A DNA stretch of 64,000 nt from Anaerobiospirillum sp. NML120448 (GCF_023050945.1 NZ_JALKIM010000006.1:28365-92364); one strand, 5' to 3'. Shown: positions 8,857-17,768, numbered from the stretch's first letter. A program made the numbers and translations. The notes: generated from the sequence alone by a model not told the origin.

Positions 8857-9375
8857 TTAGAGTTTACAATCTTTGTGGGCATTCTTCTCAGCAGTTCTAT
8901 AGCTGCCATCATAATAAACTTGTACTTGTACAGTATTGTTGTTTTGGTTGATTAAGCGAACCTTAGAGCCTTTTTTGTAATAACAGGAGAAAGGTTGATC
9001 AACTAAAATAAATCCTTGATTAGTATTAACGGTTAAGCGAGCTCCATCAGTAGTACGATCCATAACTTTGGAACCAACTCCCGATAAGAGAGCACCTATA
9101 CCTGCACCAATTAAAGTGCCTTTAGTATTACCACCTATAATCTGACCTGCAGCAGCACCAATAGCACCACCTACAATAGCGCTATTTTGAGTATTGTAAT
9201 GGTCAAGATCGATAGTAATGTATTCAACATCAGTGATTACACCTTCAGTAAAGTAAGATACTTTACCTGCCGTACTGGTAGGATTAGTACAACCTGAGGT
9301 GATTAAGCTACCAGCAAGCACAGATGCTAATAATGTGCTGGATAATAATCTTTTGGATTTGAAAAGGTTAAGCAT
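8857..9375 (-). CDS. SlyB/Pcp-like outer-membrane lipoprotein, glycine zipper
   Basis: Predicted lipoprotein of 172 residues. The ATG at 9375 is chosen because GGGAG lies 7 nt upstream; a longer in-frame start would spoil the signal peptide. The N-terminus is basic then hydrophobic and ends in a lipobox ending SGC, giving a lipidated Cys near residue 29. Residues about 65-105 are a glycine-zipper hairpin (GGAIGAAAGQIIGG, then GTLIGAGIGALLSG) like SlyB, Pcp and the 17-kDa antigen family. In E. coli SlyB is a PhoPQ-regulated envelope-stress protein; that role here is inferred. It is monocistronic with a terminator on its 3' side. Confidence 0.85.
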   Translation of the reverse strand: MLNLFKSKRLLSSTLLASVLAGSLITSGCTNPTSTAGKVSYFTEGVITDVEYITIDLDHYNTQNSAIVGGAIGAAAGQIIGGNTKGTLIGAGIGALLSGVGSKVMDRTTDGARLTVNTNQGFILVDQPFSCYYKKGSKVRLINQNNNTVQVQVYYDGSYRTAEKNAHKDCKL

Positions 9376-9531
9376 AAATTCTCCCAAATTAATTGAGACC
9401 ATATACTGAAGACAAAATAGGTTGTCTAATTTTATTTAGGCTTTTTCAGGCCTGACCCTAAAATAACATAGTAAACTTAGCATTTACTAAGATAAATCAT
9501 TTTAGAGCTCTTTCATTACAAAGAATTAATT

Positions 9532-10989
9532 ATGGCTGATACAGTAGAACTAATAGTAACAAAGCTTTCTAAAAAAGGTGAGGGCATTGCCTTTTATCAA
9601 GATTGGGAAGTCTATATTCCTCAAGTATTATTAGGTGAAAAACTCCAAGTAGAGTTAGGTGAGCCTTTTGTGCAAGGATCGGCACGCCGTCCTGGTAAAG
9701 TAGTGCAAATACTTGAGCCATCTGTTCATAGAGTTAGTTCTTATCCTTGCTCTAAATTTGGTCTTTGTGGCGGCTGCCAATATATGCATGTTAACTATCA
9801 AGAACAATTGAGAGTAAAACAAGCTGATATTGCTCAGGCGGTTAACAGCGCAGTAAACAGCGCCGTAAACAACAGCGCAAGCAGCGCTGCTAAAAACTCT
9901 GCCAAGTTAGTAAACCTCAGTGCAGAAGATATTCCTATGGAGGCTGTTGGGGCACAAAACTGTCGCTCTAAGAGTATTAGATATTTTGCTAATGATAATG
10001 AATTGGGATTAATTCAAGGTTTTTACGCCTCTCGTAGTCATGATTTGGTTGCTATTGAAAGTTGTTGCCAAGAGGTAGATGGCTTTGCCCCTTGTGCCAG
10101 TTCTTTAACTAAGTTGTTAGCCTCTAAGGGGGTTAAAGCACAGGACAGTGGAGCTGGCGCTATTAAGACTGAGTCTTTAGATCCTTTTTATGTCAAAGCC
10201 TTACAATTAAGAAAAGCTGATAATGAGCTCATGGCTTTATTAATTGTGACTGGTGCCATTGCTGATAAGCATAAGAGCGCATTAAAAACTTGGGCACAAG
10301 AGCAAGGTTTAGGTTCATTTTATGTAGGCTATAACAATCAAAGTGGTAATAGCCTTTATTGTGAACAAGTAGAGCTAATCTATGGTCAAGAGCTCTTAGT
10401 TAAGAACTTATTAGGGCTAAACTACTATTTTGGCCCTCAGACCTTTATGCAAGTTAATTATGATATGACACAAAAGCTCTATTCTGAGGCTATTGAGCAT
10501 TGTTATAAGCATAAAGCGCCTGAGAATAAAGCAGATGAAGTAGCCTTGGATTTGTGCTGTGGTGTAGGTACCATGACCTTAGCCTTGGCCCAACACTTTA
10601 AACAAGTAATTGGTGTTGAGATTGTTGATAGTGCTATTGAGTTGGCTCAAAAGAATGCCCTGTTAAACAATATTAACAATGTTTCCTTCATTGCCGCTGA
10701 TATCAACAAAGTGTTGCCAAGCTTATTAAATAGCGCACAAAGAGCCAAAGTTAAAGCTGTGATTGCAGATCCATCCAGAGCTGGTTTGGGTGCTGATTGT
10801 GCTCGCTTAATAGGTAAAATTCCTGGCCCTTGTGCTGTAAGTTTAATTTTCTGCTCTTTAACTGCCCTTAAAAGAGACTTGCCTATTTTATTAAAGGCTG
10901 GATTTACTATTACTAAGGTTAAAGGCTTTGATATGTTTGCCAATACTAATCATATTGAAACCTTGGTCTGTTTAACCAAAAGCAAGTAG
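9532..10989 (+). CDS. rlmD: 23S rRNA (uracil-C5) methyltransferase, RlmD/RumA type
   Basis: SAM-dependent methylation of a uracil (U1939 for RlmD). An N-terminal TRAM domain (about 1-65) is followed by an Fe-S cluster motif with Cys near 74, 80 and 83 (CSKFGLCGGC); the fourth Cys may be in the ESCC stretch near 177. The SAM motif is DLCCGVGTMTLALA and the substrate motif PQTFMQVN. The catalytic Cys lies in IFCSLTALKRDL, where the family consensus reads SCNPATLARDL, so the Cys and spacing are kept but Asn-Pro becomes Ser-Leu. A ~25-residue Asn/Ser/Ala insert (about 103-125) encoded by a 12-bp repeat splits the Fe-S region. 485 residues against 433 in E. coli. RlmC is a less likely alternative. 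Confidence 0.85.
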   Translation: MADTVELIVTKLSKKGEGIAFYQDWEVYIPQVLLGEKLQVELGEPFVQGSARRPGKVVQILEPSVHRVSSYPCSKFGLCGGCQYMHVNYQEQLRVKQADIAQAVNSAVNSAVNNSASSAAKNSAKLVNLSAEDIPMEAVGAQNCRSKSIRYFANDNELGLIQGFYASRSHDLVAIESCCQEVDGFAPCASSLTKLLASKGVKAQDSGAGAIKTESLDPFYVKALQLRKADNELMALLIVTGAIADKHKSALKTWAQEQGLGSFYVGYNNQSGNSLYCEQVELIYGQELLVKNLLGLNYYFGPQTFMQVNYDMTQKLYSEAIEHCYKHKAPENKADEVALDLCCGVGTMTLALAQHFKQVIGVEIVDSAIELAQKNALLNNINNVSFIAADINKVLPSLLNSAQRAKVKAVIADPSRAGLGADCARLIGKIPGPCAVSLIFCSLTALKRDLPILLKAGFTITKVKGFDMFANTNHIETLVCLTKSK

Positions 10990-11209
10990 TGTTGCTTTTA
11001 GTATAAAAAAGCTGGTGTAAGACTAAAGTGTGAAATTGGTCGTGTCTTTGCTTTAGTTTGTAAGCTAAGATAATGATTATTTTGGATCTAGTCTATTGGG
11101 TTAGATCATTCTCTTTAATTTGATTATATAGGAGCCGTCCGCTACTATAGCCATGCTATGCTTAAGTGTCATACTTGCGCCCAGCTTGCTATAAAGGCGG
11201 CAATTATTT

Positions 11210-11716
11210 ATGAACACCAATGATCTTTTTGCTGACCGCTATTCGTGCCGTAAATTTGCCGATACTCCTTTAGAGGCTTCTATTATAGAAGAGTTATTGC
11301 AAGCAGCACGTAGCGCCCCATCGGCTTGTAATGCTCAACCTTATTTCTTTTATGTATTAGGCCCTGAGGCTATGAATAAGGTTGAAAGTCTGAGATCGTG
11401 GTATCAAGCTCCCGTTGTGATCTTAGGTTGCTTAGATACAGAAAATTATGGCTGGCAAAGAGCCAGTGATGGTGCGCTATTTAGCTCTTTTGATCTTGGT
11501 TTAGCTATGAGCCAATTAGTGTTAAAGGCAACTGAGTTCAATTTAGGCTCTTGTTATATTGCTTCTTTTGACCCAGATGAGCTAAGTAAGGTCTTAGATC
11601 TGCCTGAAAAGCATGTCCCTTATATTGCTGTAGCTTTAGGTCATGCCAGCATGGGCCCTAGCGATAATCACTATTTAAGACAAAGCCCTGATAAATTATT
11701 TAAAATTTTGCCTTAA
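11210..11716 (+). CDS. Nitroreductase family protein
   Basis: Small FMN-dependent oxidoreductase, 168 residues, typical of the short nitroreductase subfamily. The N-terminus carries RYSCRKFAD and then AARSAPSACNAQPYFFYV, which match the FMN-phosphate-binding Arg-Ser and the SAPSxxNxQP motif. Near the C-terminus GSCYIASF and VALGHA match the second FMN-contact region. The substrate cannot be told from sequence. A GGCGG-containing stretch lies about 12 nt before the ATG. It stands alone between rlmD and the convergent pyrBI operon, with a shared bidirectional terminator. Confidence 0.9.
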   Translation: MNTNDLFADRYSCRKFADTPLEASIIEELLQAARSAPSACNAQPYFFYVLGPEAMNKVESLRSWYQAPVVILGCLDTENYGWQRASDGALFSSFDLGLAMSQLVLKATEFNLGSCYIASFDPDELSKVLDLPEKHVPYIAVALGHASMGPSDNHYLRQSPDKLFKILP

Positions 11717-11730
11717 TTGGTTAACTGCAA

Positions 11731-11775
11731 AAACAAAAAGAGCTGTACTTAATCTTAAGACAGCTCTTTTTGTTT
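11731..11775. terminator. Bidirectional terminator, nitroreductase / pyrI
   Basis: AAACAAAAAGAGCTGT (11731-11746) and ACAGCTCTTTTTGTTT (11760-11775) form a perfect 16-bp stem with A and T tracts on both sides, suitable for both converging transcripts. Confidence 0.92.
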
Positions 11776-11795
11776 GGTCAGTAATAAACTAATTA

Positions 11796-12293
11796 TTACT
11801 TAGCAACAGCTAAATTGTTGTGGCTTAATACAACCTTACGGGCAAAGACACGCTCGCAGTAGTGGCAGCGCATCATTACCTTGCCATCTTCTTTAAAGAT
11901 ACGGAAACGTGGGGTAGCACCCTCTTCTACATGGGTAATGCAGTTAGAGTTAGGGCACTTGAAAGCACCTTTAATCTCAGATGGTAAACGAAGCTTGTAC
12001 TTATCTACTACCTTATAGTCCTTAATGGAATTTACAGTAGCATCTGGAGCTAAGATAGCTAATTGCTCAGTCTCAGATGGAGAGAAGGTAACATCAGAAA
12101 TCTTAATGATATCTTTGAAGTGATCTTCCATCTCACGAGAGCGAAGGTTAAAGCCTACAGTAATTTGATTGTGCTTACCTAAGAAGTTAAATAAGCGCAA
12201 AATATTCATTGCTTGACCTGGAGCAATGTGGTCAATTACAGTGCCGTTAGCAATAGCCTCAACTAATAACTTATCGTTGGTGGTCTCGCTCAT
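11796..12293 (-). CDS. pyrI: Aspartate carbamoyltransferase regulatory chain
   Basis: Regulatory subunit of ATCase; binds CTP/ATP and, through a zinc site, the catalytic chain. 165 residues (E. coli 153). The nucleotide-binding domain contains IDHIAPGQAMNIL. The C-terminal zinc domain has the four cysteines in CPNSNC and CHYC. It starts one base past the end of pyrB, so translation is probably coupled. A bidirectional terminator follows. Confidence 0.96.
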   Translation of the reverse strand: MSETTNDKLLVEAIANGTVIDHIAPGQAMNILRLFNFLGKHNQITVGFNLRSREMEDHFKDIIKISDVTFSPSETEQLAILAPDATVNSIKDYKVVDKYKLRLPSEIKGAFKCPNSNCITHVEEGATPRFRIFKEDGKVMMRCHYCERVFARKVVLSHNNLAVAK

Positions 12294-12294
12294 T

Positions 12295-13221
12295 TTAGAT
12301 CTCCTTGTTTAAGACTAAGGCTAATAAGGCCTGACGGGCGTAGACACCGTTCTTGGCTTGCTGGAAGTAGTAGGCGTGAGGGGTATCGTCTACATCTAAG
12401 GTAATTTCATCAATACGTGGGAGTGGGTGCAAGATCTTCATGTTGCTCTTGGCCTCAGAGAGCATAGACTTGCTTAAGATGAACTTAGAACGTAAGTTTT
12501 GATACTCAGTCTCGTCAAAACGCTCTTTTTGCACACGAGTCATATAGAGGATATCAACCTCAGGAATAACTTCCTCAATAGTCTCGTGAACAGAGAATTG
12601 AACATTGTGTTTCTTTAAGTGCTTGAGAATGTACTCAGGCATAGCTAAAGACTCAGGAGATACTAAGTAAATATGTACATTGTTGTACATACATAAAGCT
12701 TCAGCTAAGGAGTGTACAGTACGACCGTACTTGAGGTCACCAACAAAGGCAATCTTAAGGTTATCAACCTTACCTTGAGTCTCGGTAATGGTTAATAAGT
12801 CAAGAATAGTCTGTGATGGGTGTTGGTTGGCACCGTCACCAGCATTAATTACTGGTACTGGAGAAATATCAGCAGCTAAACGAGCAGCACCTTCTTTAGG
12901 ATGACGCATTACTAAAGCATCAGTATAAGAGGTGATAATACGAATAGAGTCTGTTAAAGTCTCACCCTTCTTTCCTAAAGAAGTGTTGGAGGCATCGGCA
13001 AAGCCAATTACTTTACCACCTAAACGCTGAATGGCGGTTTCAAAAGACAAACGAGTTCTAGTGGAGCCTTCAAAAAAAGTTACACCAATGAGTTTGCCAG
13101 CGAGCAAGTCATTACGTGGATTAGCTTTTAAAGAAAGAGCAGTTTCAAGGACATGGTCAATATGATCGCGAGAAAACTCTGAAATTGAGATGATATCTTT
13201 TTGGAAGAGGGGATTGGTCAT
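12295..13221 (-). CDS. pyrB: Aspartate carbamoyltransferase catalytic chain
   Basis: Condenses carbamoyl phosphate and aspartate in pyrimidine synthesis. The start at 13221 gives [13 protein letters not shown], matching E. coli MANPLYQKHIISI, and 308 residues (E. coli 310); AGGGA precedes it. Active-site motifs are intact: [12 protein letters not shown] for carbamoyl phosphate, [14 protein letters not shown] and HPLPR. The longer in-frame start would add about 23 residues unlike any ATCase. It is followed by pyrI, as in enterics. A possible promoter lies about 93 bases upstream; I found no E. coli-style pyrL attenuator with a T-rich terminator. Confidence 0.97.
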   Translation of the reverse strand: MTNPLFQKDIISISEFSRDHIDHVLETALSLKANPRNDLLAGKLIGVTFFEGSTRTRLSFETAIQRLGGKVIGFADASNTSLGKKGETLTDSIRIITSYTDALVMRHPKEGAARLAADISPVPVINAGDGANQHPSQTILDLLTITETQGKVDNLKIAFVGDLKYGRTVHSLAEALCMYNNVHIYLVSPESLAMPEYILKHLKKHNVQFSVHETIEEVIPEVDILYMTRVQKERFDETEYQNLRSKFILSKSMLSEAKSNMKILHPLPRIDEITLDVDDTPHAYYFQQAKNGVYARQALLALVLNKEI

Positions 13222-13313
13222 GGATAGTTTCCCTACTGTTGACAGTTTAACAGTGCGGAAACAGGCAAGGTGGGTTCTCAAGAACATCATTATGCGCTGT
13301 TCCTGAAAAACTC

Positions 13314-13319
13314 ATTATA
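13314..13319 (-). promoter_or_regulatory. Possible -10 of the pyrBI promoter
   Basis: On the minus strand TATAAT is followed by GAG and a run of five T, where transcription should start. No good -35 is visible. A T run at the start site would allow UTP-sensitive stuttering of the kind known for E. coli pyrBI; that is inference. A short inverted repeat ACTGTT/AACAGT lies closer to the gene. Confidence 0.4.
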
Positions 13320-13453
13320 CAGAAATCAGAGTGAAAAAAATTAGCTACAACAAAAATAAAGTTATGATCGTGATCAAAAGCGCATAGATACGGTATTGAT
13401 AGCTCAACTTGTTCACTAGTATTAAAGTTTTTTAAGAATTTTTTAAAAAACAC

Positions 13454-13482
13454 TTTACACTCAATATAAAGTTGTGCATAAT
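13454..13482 (+). promoter_or_regulatory. Promoter of tRNA-Trp
   Basis: -35 TTTACA (13454-13459), 17-base spacer, -10 CATAAT (13477-13482), followed by a GC-rich GCGCAC discriminator; the tRNA starts 14 bases after the -10. Confidence 0.85.
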
Positions 13483-13495
13483 ATGCGCACATTGC

Positions 13496-13571
13496 AGGAG
13501 CGTAGTTCTAATGGTAGAGCAGCGGTCTCCAAAACCGACGGTTGAGGGTTCGAGTCCTTCCGCTCCTGCCA
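13496..13571 (+). tRNA. tRNA-Trp (anticodon CCA)
   Basis: 76 nt with encoded CCA. The acceptor stem AGGAGCG pairs with CGCTCCT, the anticodon arm CGGTCTCCAAAACCG has CCA at 13529-13531, and the T loop is GTTCGAGTC. Closely resembles E. coli trpT. It has its own promoter and a short terminator. Confidence 0.97.
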
Positions 13572-13583
13572 ATTAATAAATTG

Positions 13584-13608
13584 CCCCTTAATTGGGGTTT
13601 TTTCTTTT
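13584..13608 (+). terminator. Short terminator of tRNA-Trp
   Basis: CCCC (13584-13587) and GGGG (13594-13597) around TTAATT, followed by an 11-base pyrimidine run with mostly T. The stem is only 4 bp, but position and T tract fit. Confidence 0.6.
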
Positions 13609-13837
13609 CTGGGCCATAGCAAATTAATTATTGCAATTAAGCTCATCTCTATTAAACCTCATTATCAGCTATAGCCCACACCTAATCACCTCACAAAAAT
13701 CCTTATTGCTAATCAGCTCACTTTTTGCACGGCTCTTTTTGCTATTATTACAACAAGTTTTGCTGCCAAATCATTGGCTAATACTGGTCATAAGAACTAG
13801 GTTTAGCATAATAGTCATTTAAGAGTTAAGACCACAA

Positions 13838-13945
13838 GGCAAGCGCCAGGGCACAGCCTAACAGCTTGCCTCTGGCAAGCATCAGGGCACAGCCTAACGG
13901 CCTGCCTTTGGCAAGCATAAAGGCACAGTCCCAGCTCTTGCCTCT
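13838..13945. repeat. Three tandem 36-bp repeats
   Basis: Contiguous units at 13838-13873, 13874-13909 and 13910-13945. Each begins GGCAAGC and ends in a GCxTGCCT-like word, so each can fold into a hairpin. Units 1 and 2 differ at only a few positions; unit 3 is more diverged. They end about 60 bases before the MBL hydrolase start. Confidence 0.85.
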
Positions 13946-14004
13946 TACAAGAGCAGAGCTATGGCTTCTGTAAGTACTGGCACATTCTAAAAGGCGTGAA
14001 TTTT

Positions 14005-14991
14005 ATGAAGCTAACTTATCTTTATCACAGCGGTTTTTTACTTGAGTGTGAGAAGTGTTATGTAGTATTTGATTATTTTCTTGATGGCTATGATCTTAGT
14101 TCAAGCTTTTATGACAAGGGTGGCTTAGCCAGAGCCATTGGCCCTTTAGGTAGCGATCAATTAGTTGAGCAAGATGACATAGAAAAATTTGAAAGCTTAG
14201 AGATTTCTGCGCCTAATACTTCCAATCCAGGCACTTTAGGCTCTTTAATTGTGAATTTAGATAAGCCTTGTTATGTCTTAGCAAGCCATTTTCATAAAGA
14301 TCATTTCTTGCCTTTTATTTTTAAGATCTTGGATTATGCCAAAGCAAGACGAGCACAAGAGAGTACTTTCCCTGAGGTAAAGCTCATTTTATCCAGTGAT
14401 ATCTTAAAATATCGTCGTAAAGTTTGTGCCCCTTATGTCAATGAGCTTACTTTTCTTGCCAAAGGTGAAAGCTATCAGGATGATTTAATTAAAATTAACG
14501 CCTATGGCTCCACTGATGTGGGCGGCTCTTTTGCTGTTCATGTGCCTGAACATAATTTTTCTTTATTTCATGCTGGCGATTTTAACTATTGGCATTGGCA
14601 AGAGGAAAGCACTCCTCAAGAAATAACTCAAGCTCATGACTTTTTCTTAAAAGAGTTAGCTTTTATTGAGCGTCACGAGTCTTATTTTGATGTCGTATTA
14701 TTTCCTGTTGATCCTCGTATGCAAAAGAATATTGCCGCAGGTGCACAAGAATTTTTTGCCAAGATTAACTATCAGTTGCTAGTCCCTATGCATGTGATTG
14801 AAAAGCCACAAGAGGTACTCTCAGAGCTCAAATCAAATGAACTCTTTAGCTCCTGTCCTATTAGCTATGACCAAGAGGGTAAAGAGCGTATCTATAATCT
14901 TAGCTTGTCTAAGAGCGCCTCTAAAGAACAGTTGCAAGTGTGGCTCCCTCATAATAGTGGAGATTGTGCTCTTATTAACTTTGGTGCGTAA
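14005..14991 (+). CDS. MBL-fold metallo-hydrolase
   Basis: 328 residues with a metallo-beta-lactamase fold. The metal motif ASHFHKDHFLP (HxHxDH) is near residues 95-105 and a further ligand region HAGDFNYWHW near 190-200, with FPVDPRM beyond. The family covers hydrolases of many substrates, and the UlaG-like subgroup is closest in style; I cannot name a substrate. ATG at 14005 is chosen over GTG at 13996 because AAGG lies 10 nt from the ATG but 1 nt from the GTG. It precedes gloA by 86 bases on the same strand. Confidence 0.85.
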   Translation: MKLTYLYHSGFLLECEKCYVVFDYFLDGYDLSSSFYDKGGLARAIGPLGSDQLVEQDDIEKFESLEISAPNTSNPGTLGSLIVNLDKPCYVLASHFHKDHFLPFIFKILDYAKARRAQESTFPEVKLILSSDILKYRRKVCAPYVNELTFLAKGESYQDDLIKINAYGSTDVGGSFAVHVPEHNFSLFHAGDFNYWHWQEESTPQEITQAHDFFLKELAFIERHESYFDVVLFPVDPRMQKNIAAGAQEFFAKINYQLLVPMHVIEKPQEVLSELKSNELFSSCPISYDQEGKERIYNLSLSKSASKEQLQVWLPHNSGDCALINFGA

Positions 14992-15077
14992 GATTAAAAT
15001 AAGAGTAATTTTTTAGGTATAGGCTCAAATTAAAGTTAAAATTAAACAGCTTAACTTAGTTTTCTGAGGATTTTTTC

Positions 15078-15458
15078 ATGAAGATTACAGCTCGTTTTGA
15101 TCACTTCAATATTAATGTCACTGATCTTGACCGCTCTATTGCTTTTTACAAGGAAGCTTTAGGTTTAGAGGAAGTGCGTCGTAAGGAAGCCTCCGATGGT
15201 TCTTTTACTTTAGTTTATCTTGGTGATCAGCAAACTGGCTTTGCTCTTGAACTTACCTACTTAAAAGATCGTACTGAGCCTTATGAGCTTGGTGATAACG
15301 AGAGCCACTTATGTTTCCGTGTTAGCGAAGACTATGATCAAGTGCGTGAGTTCCATAGAGAAATGGGCTGCATTTGTTACGAAAATGAAAAGATGGGCTT
15401 GTACTTTATTCATGATCCTGATGATTACTGGATCGAGATCTTGCCTGTTAAAAAATAA
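15078..15458 (+). CDS. gloA: Lactoylglutathione lyase (glyoxalase I), VOC family
   Basis: Isomerises the hemithioacetal of methylglyoxal and glutathione. 126 residues, close to the E. coli length of 135. The two VOC modules are clear: FDHFNINVTDLDRSIAFYKE at the start with His9 as metal ligand, then ALELTY (Glu), ESHLCFRV (His) and DPDDYWIEILP (Glu). All four expected ligands are therefore present. GAGGA lies upstream of the ATG. It may be cotranscribed with the MBL hydrolase just upstream; glyoxalase II enzymes are also MBL proteins, but that neighbour lacks clear GloB features. Confidence 0.88.
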   Translation: MKITARFDHFNINVTDLDRSIAFYKEALGLEEVRRKEASDGSFTLVYLGDQQTGFALELTYLKDRTEPYELGDNESHLCFRVSEDYDQVREFHREMGCICYENEKMGLYFIHDPDDYWIEILPVKK

Positions 15459-15630
15459 GAGCTCAAGCTGTTATTAGTGATATGGCCAAGCCTTAGTCGT
15501 TTTATGAGTAGGGTTTGGTCTTATATGCCTTATCTGGTAGCGGATATAGGAAAGAGCGCCTTTATTGTATTCGTGTGCTTTCCTATGTCTGATATTGGCA
15601 ATAATATGCCCTGATTAACTATTGCTCATT

Positions 15631-17736
15631 ATGCGAAAAACTAATATTACCTGGAAAGTAAATCCATCGACAGTATTTGCTGTAGTGCCTGAAGATTACC
15701 TTGAGCAATCATCAGGGCCTGAAAGATTACCATCTATAGTCGAGACTGAGAGTAAGGTGGTGCCTGAAAATGATGCTAAGAGCGCAAATCTCAAGCAAAA
15801 TCAGCCTACAGATGGCAAGCTAAATGAGCAAGCACTCCAGGTGCAGCGCAACAACATAGCATCCATTAAGAGCTTATTGGTCACAGAACAAAACAATTGT
15901 ACTCGTAATCAAGCTCAGCTAAATGATGACATAGCCGCTTGCCAAGACAATATTAATGGCCTTAATCATGAAATTTATGATCTTGAGACCAAGCTCAACA
16001 GCTTACCAGCTCCAGGCCAGGCTCAAGGCCAAGGCCCTGCTATTGCTCAAGCTCCTAGCGCTGTACCAGAGGCTATGCCTATAGGAGTGGCAACTCAGGG
16101 TGTTACTAGTGTTCCTGGCGTTCCTGGTGCAGCACAAGTTATTGGTGCGCTACCAGAGACAAATAGCTCCAAGATAGCACTTGATGGCCGTCAGACTCAG
16201 TCTTCTGAGGTGGCTCCATTGTCTGTGCAGTCTTTAGGGGGCAATCAAGTTAATACTCAGCAACAAGCTGTAGCAGCGCCCGCCCCTAATATGGCTAATA
16301 GAAGCCAAAATGCGCCTAATAACGTATCTTATATATATGACAGGCAAGCTCAGGCTCAAGCCCAGGCTAATGCAGCTCGTACCATGAGTAATAATGCTCA
16401 AGGGCAGTGGTCAACTTCTAGCTTTGACCAATCTCAAGCTCAAGGGCTACCTCAGCGTCCAGGCAAGAATCAAAGCTATGGTCAGCAGCAGCGCCAGCGC
16501 TTGCGTCAGGCCCAGGGCCAAGGCCAAGCCCAAGGCTTTAGCCAAGGCCAGAGTCAGGGACAAGGTAGAGGTCAGGTCAGGGGCTATAGACAAGGTACAG
16601 TACCAATGTCTGCTAAGCCTCAATATGATCCTAGGTATGGTGAGATGGGAGCTCCTGAGGCCAATGGTACTCAATATGGGGCTATGGGCTCGCAAGGTGG
16701 CAATATGCCGCCATATGCTGTGCCTAATAGAGCTCAATATGGAACTCAAGGTTCTATGGGCGCACCTATGAATATGCCAATGGCCAATGGCCCTCAATAT
16801 GGCGCTATGGGCCCACAAGGTGGTAACTGGCCGTACTATGGTGCTCCACAAGGAGCTCAAGCTCAATATGGTGCTATGGGCCCACAAAGTGGTAACTGGC
16901 CGCACTATGGTGCCCCACAAGGCCCTCAAGCTCAATATGGGGCTATGGGCCCACAAGGTGCTAATGGGCCACAGTATGGTGCTCCTCAGGGCCCTCAAGC
17001 TCAATATGGTGCTATGGGGCCACAAGGTGCTAATGGGCCACAGTATGGTGCTCCTCAGGGCCCTCAAGCTCAATATGGTGCTAACGGGCCACAGTATGGC
17101 GCTCCACAAGGCCCTCAAGCTCAATATGGTGCCATGGGCCCGCAAGGTAGTAATGGGCTACAGTATGGCGCTCCACAAGGGCCTCAATATGGAATGCCAT
17201 ATGATGCCTTTGATCCTGCCGCTAATGCCGCTCAAAGAGCCTGGGCTCAGCAAATGGCTATGGAACAGCAAATGGCTCTAGAGCAACAAATGGCCATGGA
17301 GCAACAACAAAGAGCTATGATGGCTATGGGACAGGGACAGCAGTTTAATTATATGAACATGCCTGTAGCTCCTAGACCTCATATGGGCGCTTTTTATGGC
17401 AATTATGTAGCTCCAAGTACGCAAGATCAGTATTGGGAACAGCCATTGCCTAATGGCTTAACTTATAGACCTGATGCTGATTTGTATATCATGATAGATC
17501 AGAGATTTGACTATCTTCATAATTTAATGAAAACACTCGCTGTTCGTGGTATTAGGATTATGCTATTCAATAACATGTGCCTATACGATAGGAATGACAT
17601 TATTCTGCTTCCTTATCGCTTTGATCCTCTACCTAGCGATCATGTCTTTGTCTATGGTGCTGATAAGCAGTCATTATGGAAGTGGCTTAAAGCTGAATTT
17701 AGTTTTAGAAACATTAATTTAAGCGCTAAAGGCTAA
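15631..17736 (+). CDS. Giant low-complexity protein; candidate DNA polymerase III psi subunit (HolD)
   Basis: 701 residues from the ATG at 15631 (an in-frame TTG at 15622 is less likely). Layout: N-terminal peptide with NITWKVNPS (about 7-15); a Gln/Asn-rich stretch that could be coiled coil (about 60-115); Gln/Gly/Pro/Ala-rich low complexity to about 600, including six 23-residue repeats starting QYGAMGPQG (about 388-523); a Met/Gln-rich helix; and a compact C-terminal domain (about 614-701). That domain reads strand (LYIMI), helix, strand (IRIMLFN), strand (HVFVYG), helix (SLWKWLKAEF), in the order of HolD. Psi also has an N-terminal GITQW peptide that docks on the clamp loader. rimI follows 32 bases later, as holD-rimI in E. 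coli. The HolD identity is inference. Confidence 0.5.
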   Translation: MRKTNITWKVNPSTVFAVVPEDYLEQSSGPERLPSIVETESKVVPENDAKSANLKQNQPTDGKLNEQALQVQRNNIASIKSLLVTEQNNCTRNQAQLNDDIAACQDNINGLNHEIYDLETKLNSLPAPGQAQGQGPAIAQAPSAVPEAMPIGVATQGVTSVPGVPGAAQVIGALPETNSSKIALDGRQTQSSEVAPLSVQSLGGNQVNTQQQAVAAPAPNMANRSQNAPNNVSYIYDRQAQAQAQANAARTMSNNAQGQWSTSSFDQSQAQGLPQRPGKNQSYGQQQRQRLRQAQGQGQAQGFSQGQSQGQGRGQVRGYRQGTVPMSAKPQYDPRYGEMGAPEANGTQYGAMGSQGGNMPPYAVPNRAQYGTQGSMGAPMNMPMANGPQYGAMGPQGGNWPYYGAPQGAQAQYGAMGPQSGNWPHYGAPQGPQAQYGAMGPQGANGPQYGAPQGPQAQYGAMGPQGANGPQYGAPQGPQAQYGANGPQYGAPQGPQAQYGAMGPQGSNGLQYGAPQGPQYGMPYDAFDPAANAAQRAWAQQMAMEQQMALEQQMAMEQQQRAMMAMGQGQQFNYMNMPVAPRPHMGAFYGNYVAPSTQDQYWEQPLPNGLTYRPDADLYIMIDQRFDYLHNLMKTLAVRGIRIMLFNNMCLYDRNDIILLPYRFDPLPSDHVFVYGADKQSLWKWLKAEFSFRNINLSAKG
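16795..17200 (+). repeat. Tandem 69-bp coding repeats (23 residues each)
   Basis: About six copies beginning CAATATGG and encoding QYGAMGPQG followed by a 14-residue stretch ending in PQA. Copy five lacks 18 bases, an in-frame deletion of six codons. High identity between the middle copies suggests recent duplication or conversion; all changes keep the frame. Confidence 0.9.
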
Positions 17737-17768
17737 TTAATAGCAGATATTGAGGCTAAATAATAATT

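Larger units (their letters stand above)
13572..14004. other. Intergenic region between tRNA-Trp and the MBL hydrolase
   Basis: Contains the tRNA terminator, about 230 bases of AT-rich DNA with no convincing ORF, then three tandem 36-bp repeats at 13838-13945 and the ribosome site of the next gene. Confidence 0.75.

Noticed and set aside
13838..13945. CRISPR array
   Set aside because: The repeat period is 36 bp, a common CRISPR repeat length, but units are contiguous with no spacers and no cas genes are present.
16447..17145. Long minus-strand ORF (232 codons) inside the HolD-candidate gene
   Set aside because: It is the antisense of the 69-bp coding repeats; its product is a repeated Leu/Arg/Ser pattern with no ribosome site.
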